From the NCBI RefSeq assembly GCF_002911695.1, contig NZ_PQBS01000016.1, forward strand, positions 1 through 64,000: 64,000 nucleotides of DNA. The letters run 5' to 3'. How positions within the stretch are numbered: position 1 is the stretch's first letter; each line of letters begins with the position of its first letter. The notes beneath the pieces are model-generated. The model was given only the letters and a program-made list of their open reading frames with translations. It did not search any database and was not told the DNA's origin. Below are positions 1-7,839 of the stretch, in pieces. The position numbers and the translations under genes were made by a program. Source of the DNA: Gracilimonas amylolytica. GTDB taxonomy: Bacteria; Bacteroidota; Rhodothermia; Balneolales; Balneolaceae.

Positions 1-1281
1 GAGACTGTTCAATTAAGTGTGTCATAACTAACTTAGACACATGGAACCTACAAAAAACAACAAACACCTGGATGCTTTGGTAAAACAGTTATCGGAGCAA
101 TTAACCCAGGGAAAGCCCTTAACGGGTCAGAACGGGGTATTCACGCCCCTGCTCAAACGCGTGATAGAAGCGAGTCTGGAAGGTGAGATGGATGCTCATC
201 TGGAACAGGAGAAGGGCACGAGCTCCAATCGCCGTAATGGCCGTGGAAGCAAGAATGTGCAAAGCTCGTTGGGAGGATTTGAGATTTTTACTCCCCGTGA
301 CCGCGATGGCAGTTTTTCCCCACAAACACTCCCCAAGCGTCAGCGGCGGCTTACCAGTGATGTGGATACCAAGATTCTCTCGCTCTACAGCCGGGGCATG
401 AGTTACCGGGATATTCAGGCTCATCTGAGCGATATGTACGGCGTAGAGGTAAGTACAGGCACGCTCAGTGCGATCACCGACCGGATTCTGCCGGAGATCC
501 TGGACTGGCAGTCCCGGCCCTTGGATTCGGTCTATCCGGTCATGTGGCTGGATGCGATGCATTTTAAAGTACGCGAGCACGGAAAAGTCATATCCAAAGC
601 CGTGTACTCAGTACTGGCAGTAAACACCGAAGGGGTCAAGCAGGTGCTGGGGATTTACTTTGGAGATATTGAATCGGCTAGTTTCTGGCGCAGCGTACTC
701 CACGAATTACAAACCCGGGGTGTGGAAGACATCTTTGTGGCCTGCATCGACAACTTGTCTGGCTTCGCCGAAGCTATTGAGGACCTGTTCCCGCACACCG
801 ATGTGCAGTTATGCCTGGTGCATCAAATGCGTAACAGTCTCAAGTATGTCAACTACAAAGACTATAAGGCGGTAAGCCGGGATTTGAGGAAAGTGTATAC
901 AGCCCTGAATGAATCAGCGGCAAAGCAGTATCTGGAGCAGGCCGAACAAACCTGGGGAGCAAAATACAAGGTCATCTTTCGCAGCTGGCATAATAACTGG
1001 GATCGGCTGACTAATTTTTATAAGTATCCACCGGCACTACGCAGGGTTATTTATACCAATAACCCAATTGAAAGTTATCACCGAATGGTTCGTAAAGTAA
1101 CCAAGACCAAAGGAGCATTCAGCTGCGAGAATGCTATTGTTAAACAAATCTACCTGGCCACGATAAACGCCCAAACCAAATGGAGTGGAGCTATGTTTGG
1201 ATGGTCCTCGGTTCGTCGGGATTTAGTAGATTACTTTGAAGATAGATTTTTAACCCCTGACACACTTTAATGAACACTCCC
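1..1281 (+). mobile_element. IS256-family insertion sequence
   Basis: The element has one transposase gene bounded by imperfect terminal inverted repeats. Positions 1-23 match the reverse complement of 1259-1281 at 19 of 23 bases (mismatches at positions 2, 5, 12 and 14 of the repeat). The right repeat starts inside the last codons of the transposase gene. IS256 elements usually make an 8-9 bp target duplication, but the left flank lies outside the window, so it cannot be checked, and the true left tip could lie a base or two before position 1. The transposase is intact, so the element may still be mobile. Confidence 0.88.
41..1270 (+). CDS. IS256 (mutator-type) transposase
   Basis: This 409-aa DDE transposase is of normal length for IS256/Mutator transposases. 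The likely catalytic triad is D171 (in DAMHFK), D237 (in CIDNLSGF) and E344 (in NNPIESYHR), and the C(2)H-type motif CLVHQMRNS sits at about 258-266. The N-terminal 150 residues hold the basic DNA-binding part (GRGSKN, then the SYRDIQ helix-turn-helix). The reading frame is intact. The start ATG lies 18 bp inside the left inverted repeat, with no strong Shine-Dalgarno site. A long antisense frame at 119-580 is a shadow and is not counted. Confidence 0.95.
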   Translation: MEPTKNNKHLDALVKQLSEQLTQGKPLTGQNGVFTPLLKRVIEASLEGEMDAHLEQEKGTSSNRRNGRGSKNVQSSLGGFEIFTPRDRDGSFSPQTLPKRQRRLTSDVDTKILSLYSRGMSYRDIQAHLSDMYGVEVSTGTLSAITDRILPEILDWQSRPLDSVYPVMWLDAMHFKVREHGKVISKAVYSVLAVNTEGVKQVLGIYFGDIESASFWRSVLHELQTRGVEDIFVACIDNLSGFAEAIEDLFPHTDVQLCLVHQMRNSLKYVNYKDYKAVSRDLRKVYTALNESAAKQYLEQAEQTWGAKYKVIFRSWHNNWDRLTNFYKYPPALRRVIYTNNPIESYHRMVRKVTKTKGAFSCENAIVKQIYLATINAQTKWSGAMFGWSSVRRDLVDYFEDRFLTPDTL

Positions 1282-1661
1282 TAGTAATGCAATCTTATCA
1301 AGGCAATTAAGCTTCCCCCAATAGAAATGGTAGATAATGAGGACATTATAGCCACAATTGCCACATATTGTCAGACAAATTGCTTTATACCTGCCTTCAT
1401 TCCCGTGCCCGTTTTACTAACAAACCCATCATCTAAAGCAAGGTGCCCCCTGCTCTTTTAACCTGCAATAGATCAAAAGTTATGCAAATGGACAGATAAC
1501 ACCCCATTGTATTTTTGTATTTATGTACAATTATATAATTGTAGGTTCCGGTCTGTATTTTTGTAGGTGATGGTTTGTTGAATTGTTGTTTTGTTGATTT
1601 CAACAAATCTTGATGCGGTATTTGGTATTACAATCTTAAGGTTTTGACTTCTAATGCCTGT

Positions 1662-2255
1662 CTATCTTGGGTTTTGTTACCCTCCCTGCATCAGTCACCA
1701 CTATCTAAAAGTCAGACATTCTGGCTATTGCGTAGGGTCATTGTTGCAATAGACGACTGACAATCTGAATATGAGAGGCCGTTAGCTATACAAAACTACT
1801 GTTTATCTGTATCTGAATTGTTGACGGTTGAACGCTACCCAGACGAGGTGAAGCAACCAGAGCCGTGCAAGTCTCTACCCTTATATAATTATATAATTAT
1901 TGAATTATATAGTGTTGTGATCTTAATTTGTGGATAGCAACACATGGCGGCTCCGAAAATGGTATAACGAACTATAGAATCTAACTATTAATACCTCCAA
2001 CCTTAGGTTCTGTTATCCTCAGGGTATCAATTACTACCCTCTAAAAAGTCAGACATTCTGGCTACTATGTGGGCTCATTGTTACCAATAGAAGGCTGGTA
2101 AGCTGCAAAGAGAACCAATTTGGTTATGCAAACTGCTACTAATCTGGAATCGAATGGCCTGCTGTTGAACGCTATTCTGATGACTTGACACACTCAGAGT
2201 CGTGCAAATCTCTACCCATATATAATTATATATTTATTGAATTATTGAATTATAT
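1662..2255. repeat. Two diverged direct repeats of about 250 bp
   Basis: Block A (about 1662-1915) and block B (about 2010-2255) align along their whole length with scattered substitutions and small gaps. Shared landmarks, in order, are GTCAGACATTCTGGCTA, TCATTGTT(g/ac)CAATAGA, GTTGAACGCTA, CAGAG(c/t)CGTGCAA(g/a)TCTC, and a TATATAATTATATA tail. The first landmark folds into a 7-bp hairpin with a 3-base loop in both blocks. A partial third copy of the 5' end (AGGGTATCAA...CCCTC) lies at about 2337-2357. There is no coding frame. They could be origin-like repeats, a duplicated structured RNA or paired regulatory segments. Confidence 0.7.
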
Positions 2256-2414
2256 CATTATTGATAAGTACTGCGTGGGTAATGAAAATAGTGGTGAGCT
2301 GTAAATCCTTCTCTTAGTTGTCATGTAATACGCTAAGGGTATCAATCGCTCCCCTCAAAAAATGATATACTTTTTTGCTGCTAAGCTGCTTAATGGTGAT
2401 GAATAGTAGTAAAA

Positions 2415-2605
2415 AGCAGTTAGCAGGGCTTAGAAAGGCATGTTTGTCTTAGCAGATATTAAAAAAGAGTGCTTAAATGCTCTAAGATTTTGAGCAGGTT
2501 TAAGCACTCTTTAGCAGTGTTAAGCAGTTGTTTTGTTAGACGAAATATGGGTTTAGGGGTTGATAAAGGCACATTCAGCCCATTTTATAGCACTTTAGCA
2601 CTACC
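2415..2605. repeat. AGCAG/AGCAC iteron-like array
   Basis: AGCAG or AGCAC occurs at 2415, 2422, 2451, 2493, 2503, 2513, 2523, 2589 and 2597. The four copies from 2493 to 2523 are spaced exactly 10 bp apart, which puts them on one face of the helix. Inverse copies (TGCT) occur at 2470 and 2478. Phased short repeats beside a gene for a replication-type ATPase resemble iterons of plasmid or phage origins. This role is an inference. Confidence 0.5.
2461..2510 (-). terminator. Rho-independent terminator of the helicase operon
   Basis: Read on the minus strand, a long stem (AAGAGTGCTTAAA paired with TTTAAGCACTCTT, then a GAGC/GCTC extension with a small bulge) is followed by TTTTTT. It lies about 115 bp after the stop codon of the 778-aa gene, so it probably ends the leftward transcript. 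The hairpin arms also contain some of the AGCA motifs. Confidence 0.65.
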
Positions 2606-2625
2606 AAGGGCTGAATGTGTTATCA

Positions 2626-4962
2626 TTATCCGCCTAACCGGGCCGGACGCTGCAGCTCATACTCCTTAGCCTTCTCTATGAGCTCCTCAAGTACCTCCTT
2701 TTCTTTTAATTGTCTGACATTAAGGACCAGGCTGCGCCTGTTGCTCTCCTTACCAGGCTCATCTATGTCCTTGGTAAGTAAGATCTGTTCACTCCGGGCC
2801 AAAAAGTACGAGCTCTGCTCTAACCGGTCAGTTATACTTGGCAGGGTCGTCTGTTTGGTTACCTCTGCGTTGAGGTCTCTGAGGACCGGCCACAGGCCAG
2901 GCAAGTTAAGGTATAACACTTCCCCTTTGTAGATCGAGCCGCCCGTCTCAAACTCCTTGAACGCCTTATACCGAAAATGGCGATGATCCAGCACCTTAAA
3001 TCTTCGGTTGTACTCCGAGCCGGAGTCGATCTTTTGCGTGGCGTAGTACTCCAGCGCCTGAAAAAACTCATGGAGCGGGTTGTGTTCCTTCTGGTGGACG
3101 ATCTCTTTGCGGATGGCTTCGTGAATTTCGCTTTTAAGAGCTTCAAATTCATCCTGCCAATGGCCAAGGTCGCCTAAAATGTACGGAACACACTGTATTC
3201 CGGCCATTACGTACGCCCAGTTATTAACCGTCCGGCCCTGAAAGCCTTTATCAGCTAACGCTTTCTTGTTGCCCTCCAGAAAATCCATGTAGTGCCCCTT
3301 CATTTCGTCATACGAACTCAGGATTAAGTAGGTGAACTCGGAGAAGCGGTGTGTATGCTGGGCTACCTCCGGGACTTTCTCCAGGTCACCGCCCGTCAGG
3401 AACTTCTTATAGTTTAGTATGATAAGCCGGCTGAGTACGGCTGGATCAAACGGCTTGTCGTTCCCTGTCATCACTACACTGGCTTTCATGCGGGTGTCAA
3501 TGGTTTGATTGTCCGTACTTTTCTTCGCCATCGACGTTCCAATGCGGTGATACCAGTTCAGGATCGGGCTGGTTAGATCCGGAACCTGATTATTGGTTTC
3601 GTGATTACGGTAATCATCGAGGAAAAAGGGAAAGCAGGTTGGCAGTGTCATGTTTCGTATGAGCCCTTTGATGGTGTTTTGTTTGGAGACCGACTGCCGA
3701 TTTCCACTCTGGTAGCCAAACAGGGACATAAACCAGTCCATACTTGAGCTTTTTCCGGTTCCACGTTCGCCAAACTTAAACAGAAGTGGAAATCCACCTT
3801 CTTTCTCTACGATATGGCGACTAAATAGGCAGGCTACCGCATAGCCTAAGGTCACACGAACATTGAGGCGACCATTAAAAGACTCCCAAAGGTTAAACTT
3901 TTCGGCTAAAAAGCGAGCGGATTCCTCCATATCCTCCGGCACCGAAAGCCGGGGCGGGCGTATTAAGTCGCTCCCTGTCGGGCAAGACAGCATGTGATGG
4001 CCCTTCTCGATGCGGTTTTGTTCGTCGGCGGGATAGTACAGCCCTCGGTTAACGTCAAACAAACCATTCTCAAACAAGAACTGTCCGGGTTTATACTCGC
4101 CCCAACTGGTGAGTTTTTTAACCGTCTGGTACTCCTGCTCGTTGATAAGAAAGGAGTGGAACTGGTCAAAGCGCTCGCTATTGCCAATAAACTTGACGAA
4201 CCCTTTGGACACCAGAAAAGAGGAAAAGTGAGCCATGGTCGTCAGCTCTTCAAAGCTGGCCACTGTGATGACGTCTTTATCTTTTCGGTTGGTTAGACGA
4301 AGTTTGTACCGAACCTCTTTGTCCTCCACCTGCTGGCCGGGTCGTTCTAACAGGATTTCGATAGCCTCTTCCACGATCACCTCACAGTCCACGATCTTTT
4401 CGAGCAGATCGAGGTAGTCGTCTCGTTGCTCCGGGACATCATGCTTTTTCATGTAAGGGTGAAAGTAGCAGGCTCCATCCATATTGGTGATATGAGGAGA
4501 AATATAGGAGCGGTTCGATTCCGGAAGACCAGATTCTTTTGCTTTGGTTAAACCTTCTTCCAGTTTTTCGCTGGATTTGAGTCGCACTCCGACCTCTTTA
4601 ATGTTACGCTTTCGGGGTGGTTTCTTGGTGTTTTTGCCTTTGCGAAACGCTTTAGGCGCCCACCCAGATTCCCGGGCTACGGCATACAGGTGTTTACTTA
4701 GATAGTCGTCCAAGTTTTGCTTCTGGTAAGGTGGTAAAATAGCCTCCTCCCAGTCATTATCGAAGGTAGATGGAAGTGCTATCTTGGCTTTCGCAAACCA
4801 TTCCACCGCTAAGTCTTTCCCGTCTTCTTCACCATAGACCGCTCGAAGCGATTTGTATAGCGTTTGGTGGCCGAACTCGAGTGGAAGATAGTAAATGGCT
4901 TCTTTTAGGTCAGTTTTGTGACTATAATTTGTATTTTCTGGGTATACTTTTTCCATGATCAT
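2626..4962 (-). CDS. D5/SF3- or DUF927-like replicative helicase/ATPase
   Basis: This 778-aa protein carries an AAA+/SF3-style ATPase core in its middle. Walker A is GERGTGKSS (398-406), Walker B is FFLDD (446-450), a sensor-like VVMTGND lies at 496-502, and an arginine follows in AVLSRLIIL (about 512). This layout is known from D5-like primase-helicases and DUF927 proteins of phages, plasmids and satellites. The first 100 residues (GEEDGKDLAVEWFAKAK) loosely resemble primase C-terminal domains; no primase catalytic domain is seen. It is the last gene of a leftward unit. A 15-base palindrome overlaps its start codon, and a second in-frame ATG is codon 3. Family assignment is by motif only. 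Confidence 0.7.
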   Translation of the reverse strand: MIMEKVYPENTNYSHKTDLKEAIYYLPLEFGHQTLYKSLRAVYGEEDGKDLAVEWFAKAKIALPSTFDNDWEEAILPPYQKQNLDDYLSKHLYAVARESGWAPKAFRKGKNTKKPPRKRNIKEVGVRLKSSEKLEEGLTKAKESGLPESNRSYISPHITNMDGACYFHPYMKKHDVPEQRDDYLDLLEKIVDCEVIVEEAIEILLERPGQQVEDKEVRYKLRLTNRKDKDVITVASFEELTTMAHFSSFLVSKGFVKFIGNSERFDQFHSFLINEQEYQTVKKLTSWGEYKPGQFLFENGLFDVNRGLYYPADEQNRIEKGHHMLSCPTGSDLIRPPRLSVPEDMEESARFLAEKFNLWESFNGRLNVRVTLGYAVACLFSRHIVEKEGGFPLLFKFGERGTGKSSSMDWFMSLFGYQSGNRQSVSKQNTIKGLIRNMTLPTCFPFFLDDYRNHETNNQVPDLTSPILNWYHRIGTSMAKKSTDNQTIDTRMKASVVMTGNDKPFDPAVLSRLIILNYKKFLTGGDLEKVPEVAQHTHRFSEFTYLILSSYDEMKGHYMDFLEGNKKALADKGFQGRTVNNWAYVMAGIQCVPYILGDLGHWQDEFEALKSEIHEAIRKEIVHQKEHNPLHEFFQALEYYATQKIDSGSEYNRRFKVLDHRHFRYKAFKEFETGGSIYKGEVLYLNLPGLWPVLRDLNAEVTKQTTLPSITDRLEQSSYFLARSEQILLTKDIDEPGKESNRRSLVLNVRQLKEKEVLEELIEKAKEYELQRPARLGG

Positions 4963-4972
4963 TAATAATGAT
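4958..4972. promoter_or_regulatory. Palindrome overlapping the start of the helicase gene
   Basis: ATCATTA-A-TAATGAT is a perfect 7+7 inverted repeat around one central base, and it includes the first ATG of the 778-aa gene. A protein bound here could block transcription or translation of the gene, as in self-repressing replication genes. The function is inferred. Confidence 0.4.
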
Positions 4973-4983
4973 TTTTGAATGAT

Positions 4984-5009
4984 GGCAGCCAGAGTAAGGT
5001 CTTGCTGCC
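4984..5009 (-). promoter_or_regulatory. Hairpin in the leader of the helicase gene
   Basis: GGCAGC and GCTGCC form a 6-bp GC-rich stem, with an inner AGA/TCT pairing, between the 162-aa gene and the helicase gene. On the minus strand no T-run follows, so it does not look like a terminator of this operon. It may be a leader structure or an mRNA processing hairpin. Confidence 0.4.
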
Positions 5010-5036
5010 GTTTTAATTTTGATTGGGTTTAGTGGA

Positions 5037-5525
5037 TTAGCCGAATAGCCCTTTAAGTTGGGTCCAGGGATAGCAATAGGAGCCTTCAAGCTTGGCGAAC
5101 TTTAATAATCCAGCTTTACGGTAAAGTTGCAGTCTAGCAGATTGCACTCCGAAAATTAGCTTAGCATGATTTTCAGAGATCAACACTAATGCTGGATAAT
5201 TTGGATCTGTGAGTTCTGCTTTGAAATAGGATACTACCTTCTCGTATAACGAAGGTAAAAGCTCATTTAAATCCTCATCAATTATTTGTTTGATCTCTTC
5301 AAGAAGAATATCTGATTGAGATAGCATCTTAAGTTTACAAACAGGTAAACCATAGCTAAATGGATTGAGGCAAAGCCGTAGCCTTTTCTTTATGGGTTGA
5401 TTCATAAACAACATAGGATGATTAGCCCATAATTTTCCCTCTGAAGAGGAATCAAAGTTTGTCTCCAAATACTTACGAAGAGTACCCGAAGGCATGCTTT
5501 GTAACTTTTTAAGTAAATCGTCCAT
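5037..5525 (-). CDS. Unknown 162-aa protein of the mobile module
   Basis: I do not recognise this protein. It is 162 aa, without signal peptide or membrane segment. The N-terminus is short and basic. The C-terminal 45 residues (LIFGVQSARLQLYRKAGLLKF, then SYCYPWTQLKGLFG) look like a small winged-helix or excisionase-type DNA-binding fold. It starts 3 bp after the stop of the upstream HTH gene, so the two are surely co-transcribed and probably translationally coupled. The helicase-like gene follows 74 bp downstream. A role in replication or excision control of the element is a guess from context. Confidence 0.7.
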   Translation of the reverse strand: MDDLLKKLQSMPSGTLRKYLETNFDSSSEGKLWANHPMLFMNQPIKKRLRLCLNPFSYGLPVCKLKMLSQSDILLEEIKQIIDEDLNELLPSLYEKVVSYFKAELTDPNYPALVLISENHAKLIFGVQSARLQLYRKAGLLKFAKLEGSYCYPWTQLKGLFG

Positions 5526-5528
5526 GTC

Positions 5529-5780
5529 TTACCCCTCCATCTTGTTTATTCTGCGTTCTTCTGTCAACACAGGTCTTTTTGCACGACGGATTCGAAGCAC
5601 TCTTACCGCATCTTTTAAGTTATCATGCGTCCAAACCCTACGGCCCGCAATTTTTTCCGGGGCTTGAATGGCGTTTGATCTTATAAGGTTATCCAAGTCG
5701 TAGTAGGATACCTCTTGTTTTAACTGTTGGGAGAGAAATTCTACAGCCTCTCCAGAAGTGAGATAATGTTTTATATCCAT
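5529..5780 (-). CDS. Excisionase/MerR-like helix-turn-helix protein
   Basis: This is an 83-aa basic protein. YLTSGEAVEFLSQQL looks like the first helices of an excisionase or MerR-type DNA-binding domain, and IAGRRVWTHDNLKDAVRVLRIRRAKR gives the wing (GRRVW), a further helix and a basic tail. Such small proteins commonly act as excisionases or as regulators of mobile elements. It lies between the 462-aa gene and the 162-aa gene and is 3 bp from the latter. The annotation rests on pattern and size; a strict match to Xis or AlpA cannot be shown by eye. Confidence 0.65.
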   Translation of the reverse strand: MDIKHYLTSGEAVEFLSQQLKQEVSYYDLDNLIRSNAIQAPEKIAGRRVWTHDNLKDAVRVLRIRRAKRPVLTEERRINKMEG

Positions 5781-5905
5781 TATTTCGAGATTTAAGAGTT
5801 AGTATTAACAAATTGGATAGCTCGTCCGGCCATCTCAATTTGAAGATCTCGAAACAGGTGTCTAAAACTGTGGAGCTAAGAACATTGTTAGATCCACACA
5901 TTTAA

Positions 5906-7294
5906 TTATATAAAGAAACGGCTCTCTTGGTGTATTGGACAGATCTTTTCAGTAATACGTAAACCTTCAAATAATTTTTGTCTTAAATACTCTTTTAAGA
6001 TTAGCACTAATTTTTGATGAACTTCTCTACTGGTGTAATTGTAATTTACGGCATATTTCTCAGGGTACTTTTGAATAGCTGAGGTAAGTATGTGATTGTC
6101 CCTAAGCTGAAACACTTCGTTAAGCGGTTTATTGATATTGTAATCTGAAAGCACCTCTATGAGGCTATCCAATGTTAAATCATCTTTCTGCACCCTATGA
6201 TCATTGTAGACATTGTTTGTAACTATGGTAAATCGAAGACTATTGAGCTCTTCTTCAATTACCTCATTTAGTAGGGCATGTGCTCCCTCTAACTCAAAGT
6301 TGCAAAGCATTAGTAGTGCCTGGAACCTAACAGGCCAATCACTAACGTCCTGATCATTACTCGATAGCAATTGAAGTATTTCATACCGGTAATAGATTAC
6401 TTTTCTCAAAGTTATTAATTCAGGGTCTTCTACCAGTTCTTTTCTTGAATACTTAAAAAATTGTTCGATACTGAGTCCCATTTGCTCATCAAAAGAAAGG
6501 ATGGCAAAATCTCTGTAATAAGGTATGATACTATTCTGAACATCGTGGCGATCAAGCACTTCATTATAAACTCTGGTCAATTTCAGAAGCTCACTTTTTA
6601 ACTCAAAATGAGCTTCATTTTCCTTAGTAACTCTACTTTTATCGTTTAGGAATTCCTTGAGCTGTTTTATGGACTCTTCAAATATCGGAAACTCCACAAA
6701 ATGTACTCCAGCAACTCGACTAATTATATCATTCTCACTTACGAATCCAGAAATTAGTGTATCAATATGTCTTTGAAGTAAATGCTTAAGTTTTGGCCTG
6801 ACCGTAAACTCTCGTTTTTTATTTCGCTCTGTTAACCATAGTGATGAAATCTCAGATAGATTTTGATTAGGATACTTTTTGTAGCCTTTCCTTCTGTAGT
6901 ATTTATACGATACCTCTCTTATGGGAACCATTACAGGGTCACTCACCTCATCTTGACTATCTTGTTTTTGAACCACAATATCATTGAGTATATCTCCTAA
7001 ACCACTTAAGCGCTCTTTGTTGTAATGCTTGTCATCCATACTCAACTTCCGTGACACCAAATCCCTGGCGTACCCATCTTTAACTCCTAAGGCATCTGAA
7101 ACTAAGTTTTCAAGTGTTGATTCATTTTTTGAGGCATTACTTTTATATACAATGGTTTCACCGTTTAATGGGCTTACCGTTTTTATTTCCGCATTTGCAT
7201 CTTTTAGGTAGCGTAAAAACTTAGCGAACCTAAATTTGTGGATATTAACTTTTCTAAGTTTTTCCGAAATATCTGCACTGCCTTTACGACTCAT
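5906..7294 (-). CDS. Orphan 462-aa protein at the edge of the island
   Basis: I do not recognise this protein and see no catalytic motif, signal peptide or membrane segment. It is rich in charged helices; the middle (about 180-330) reads as long amphipathic helices, suggesting an all-alpha scaffold or DNA/RNA-associated protein. The gene is visibly more A+T-rich than the helicase gene next to it, which fits foreign or mosaic origin. Start ATG (AGT CGT AAA...) is the first in frame; no good Shine-Dalgarno site is present. It is the first gene of the leftward unit and sits beside tRNA-Leu, where many elements keep recombination or defence genes. It could also be a phage-satellite regulator. Confidence 0.7.
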   Translation of the reverse strand: MSRKGSADISEKLRKVNIHKFRFAKFLRYLKDANAEIKTVSPLNGETIVYKSNASKNESTLENLVSDALGVKDGYARDLVSRKLSMDDKHYNKERLSGLGDILNDIVVQKQDSQDEVSDPVMVPIREVSYKYYRRKGYKKYPNQNLSEISSLWLTERNKKREFTVRPKLKHLLQRHIDTLISGFVSENDIISRVAGVHFVEFPIFEESIKQLKEFLNDKSRVTKENEAHFELKSELLKLTRVYNEVLDRHDVQNSIIPYYRDFAILSFDEQMGLSIEQFFKYSRKELVEDPELITLRKVIYYRYEILQLLSSNDQDVSDWPVRFQALLMLCNFELEGAHALLNEVIEEELNSLRFTIVTNNVYNDHRVQKDDLTLDSLIEVLSDYNINKPLNEVFQLRDNHILTSAIQKYPEKYAVNYNYTSREVHQKLVLILKEYLRQKLFEGLRITEKICPIHQESRFFI

Positions 7295-7357
7295 AAAATG
7301 TATTGGATTAAAAATTCGGCGAAGGGTAAGAATTACCGCAAATTATATCCAATTTAC

Positions 7358-7390
7358 TTTGTAGAAGTAGTTCGTAATCCCTTATATTTG
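7358..7390 (+). promoter_or_regulatory. Bacteroidota-type promoter candidate before tRNA-Leu
   Basis: TTTG at 7358-7361 and TATATTTG at 7383-7390, 21 bp apart, fit the Bacteroidota consensus (TTTG, then TAnnTTTG). It points right, toward tRNA-Leu about 175 bp downstream. No other gene on this strand lies nearer, so it may drive the tRNA. Confidence 0.45.
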
Positions 7391-7567
7391 TGGCTCTCTG
7401 AAAAGAGATGTTCACAAACATAATGACAGAGCGTAATATCTGAGCTTTTGTTACCATTTTGTTACCAAACGGGGCAAAATTGGGGGCAAAAGTAGTACGA
7501 GCGAGGACGTATTTATACTCGAAAATACACCGCTTAAGTAACGTAAAAACAGGTAATTACAAAATTA

Positions 7568-7655
7568 GCCGCTGTGGTGGAATTGGTAGACACGTTGGAC
7601 TTAAAATCCAATGGGTATTAAAATGCCCGTATCGGTTCGAGTCCGATCAGCGGTA
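7568..7655 (+). tRNA. tRNA-Leu (anticodon TAA)
   Basis: The 88-nt gene folds as a class II tRNA. The acceptor stem is GCCGCTG paired with CAGCGGT, the D-arm contains GGTGGAATTGGTAGACAC, and the anticodon stem TTGGA/TCCAA frames a loop with TAA. A long variable arm (GGGTATT-AA-AATGCCC) follows, then the T-arm with GGTTCGAGTCC. CCA is not encoded. The 3' end faces the housekeeping genes to the right, and the mobile module lies on the 5' side. Confidence 0.97.
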
Positions 7656-7657
7656 CT

Positions 7658-7697
7658 TAGCCTGCTAAATTAAATGGTTTAGCAGGCTATTTTTTTG
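7658..7697 (+). terminator. Terminator of tRNA-Leu
   Basis: A 12-bp perfect stem (TAGCCTGCTAAA with TTTAGCAGGCTA) and an 8-base loop are followed by a run of T. It starts three bases after the tRNA, so it surely ends that transcript. Confidence 0.9.
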
Positions 7698-7839
7698 CTT
7701 CATATTTTCTTTAGCTTACCCTTTACTGTATAAGCTTTAAATTTTCAAGGATTTTTATTCCTTCAAAATTTCCTTTAATATCTTTTCATGTTATTATTAG
7801 GGATTACAATGTTTACAGCTTTTGAATTAATCGAATAAG

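Larger units (their letters stand above)
1282..2625. other. 1.3-kb gene-free region with diverged tandem repeats
   Basis: No convincing coding frame is visible between the insertion sequence and the helicase-like gene. The stretch is rich in A+T (runs of TATATAATTATATA) and contains the two related blocks at about 1662-1915 and 2010-2255, a short third match near 2320-2370, and an AGCA-rich segment at 2415-2605. All of these are listed separately. Such architecture is common around replication origins or structured RNAs of mobile elements, but neither role is shown here. Confidence 0.6.

Noticed and set aside
119-580. 153-aa frame antisense to the IS transposase
   Set aside because: It is a shadow of the transposase gene, with no domain and no ribosome site.
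1282-2625. CRISPR array in the repeat region
   Set aside because: The repeats are two diverged 250-bp blocks and very short phased motifs; there are no regular repeat-spacer units.
2469-2932. 66-aa and 105-aa rightward frames near the end of the helicase gene
   Set aside because: The first spans the terminator and AGCA array; the second is antisense to the helicase gene. Neither has a domain or ribosome site.
7400-7570. Integrase remnant or attachment site at tRNA-Leu
   Set aside because: The segment has repeated TTTTGCCCC and GTTACCA pieces but no frame matching an integrase, and no second copy of the tRNA 3' end was found in the left part of the window. Elements usually lie on the 3' side of the tRNA, here the reverse is seen.
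7459-7668. 69-aa frame running through tRNA-Leu
   Set aside because: It overlaps a complete tRNA gene, has no ribosome site and its sequence is explained by the tRNA.
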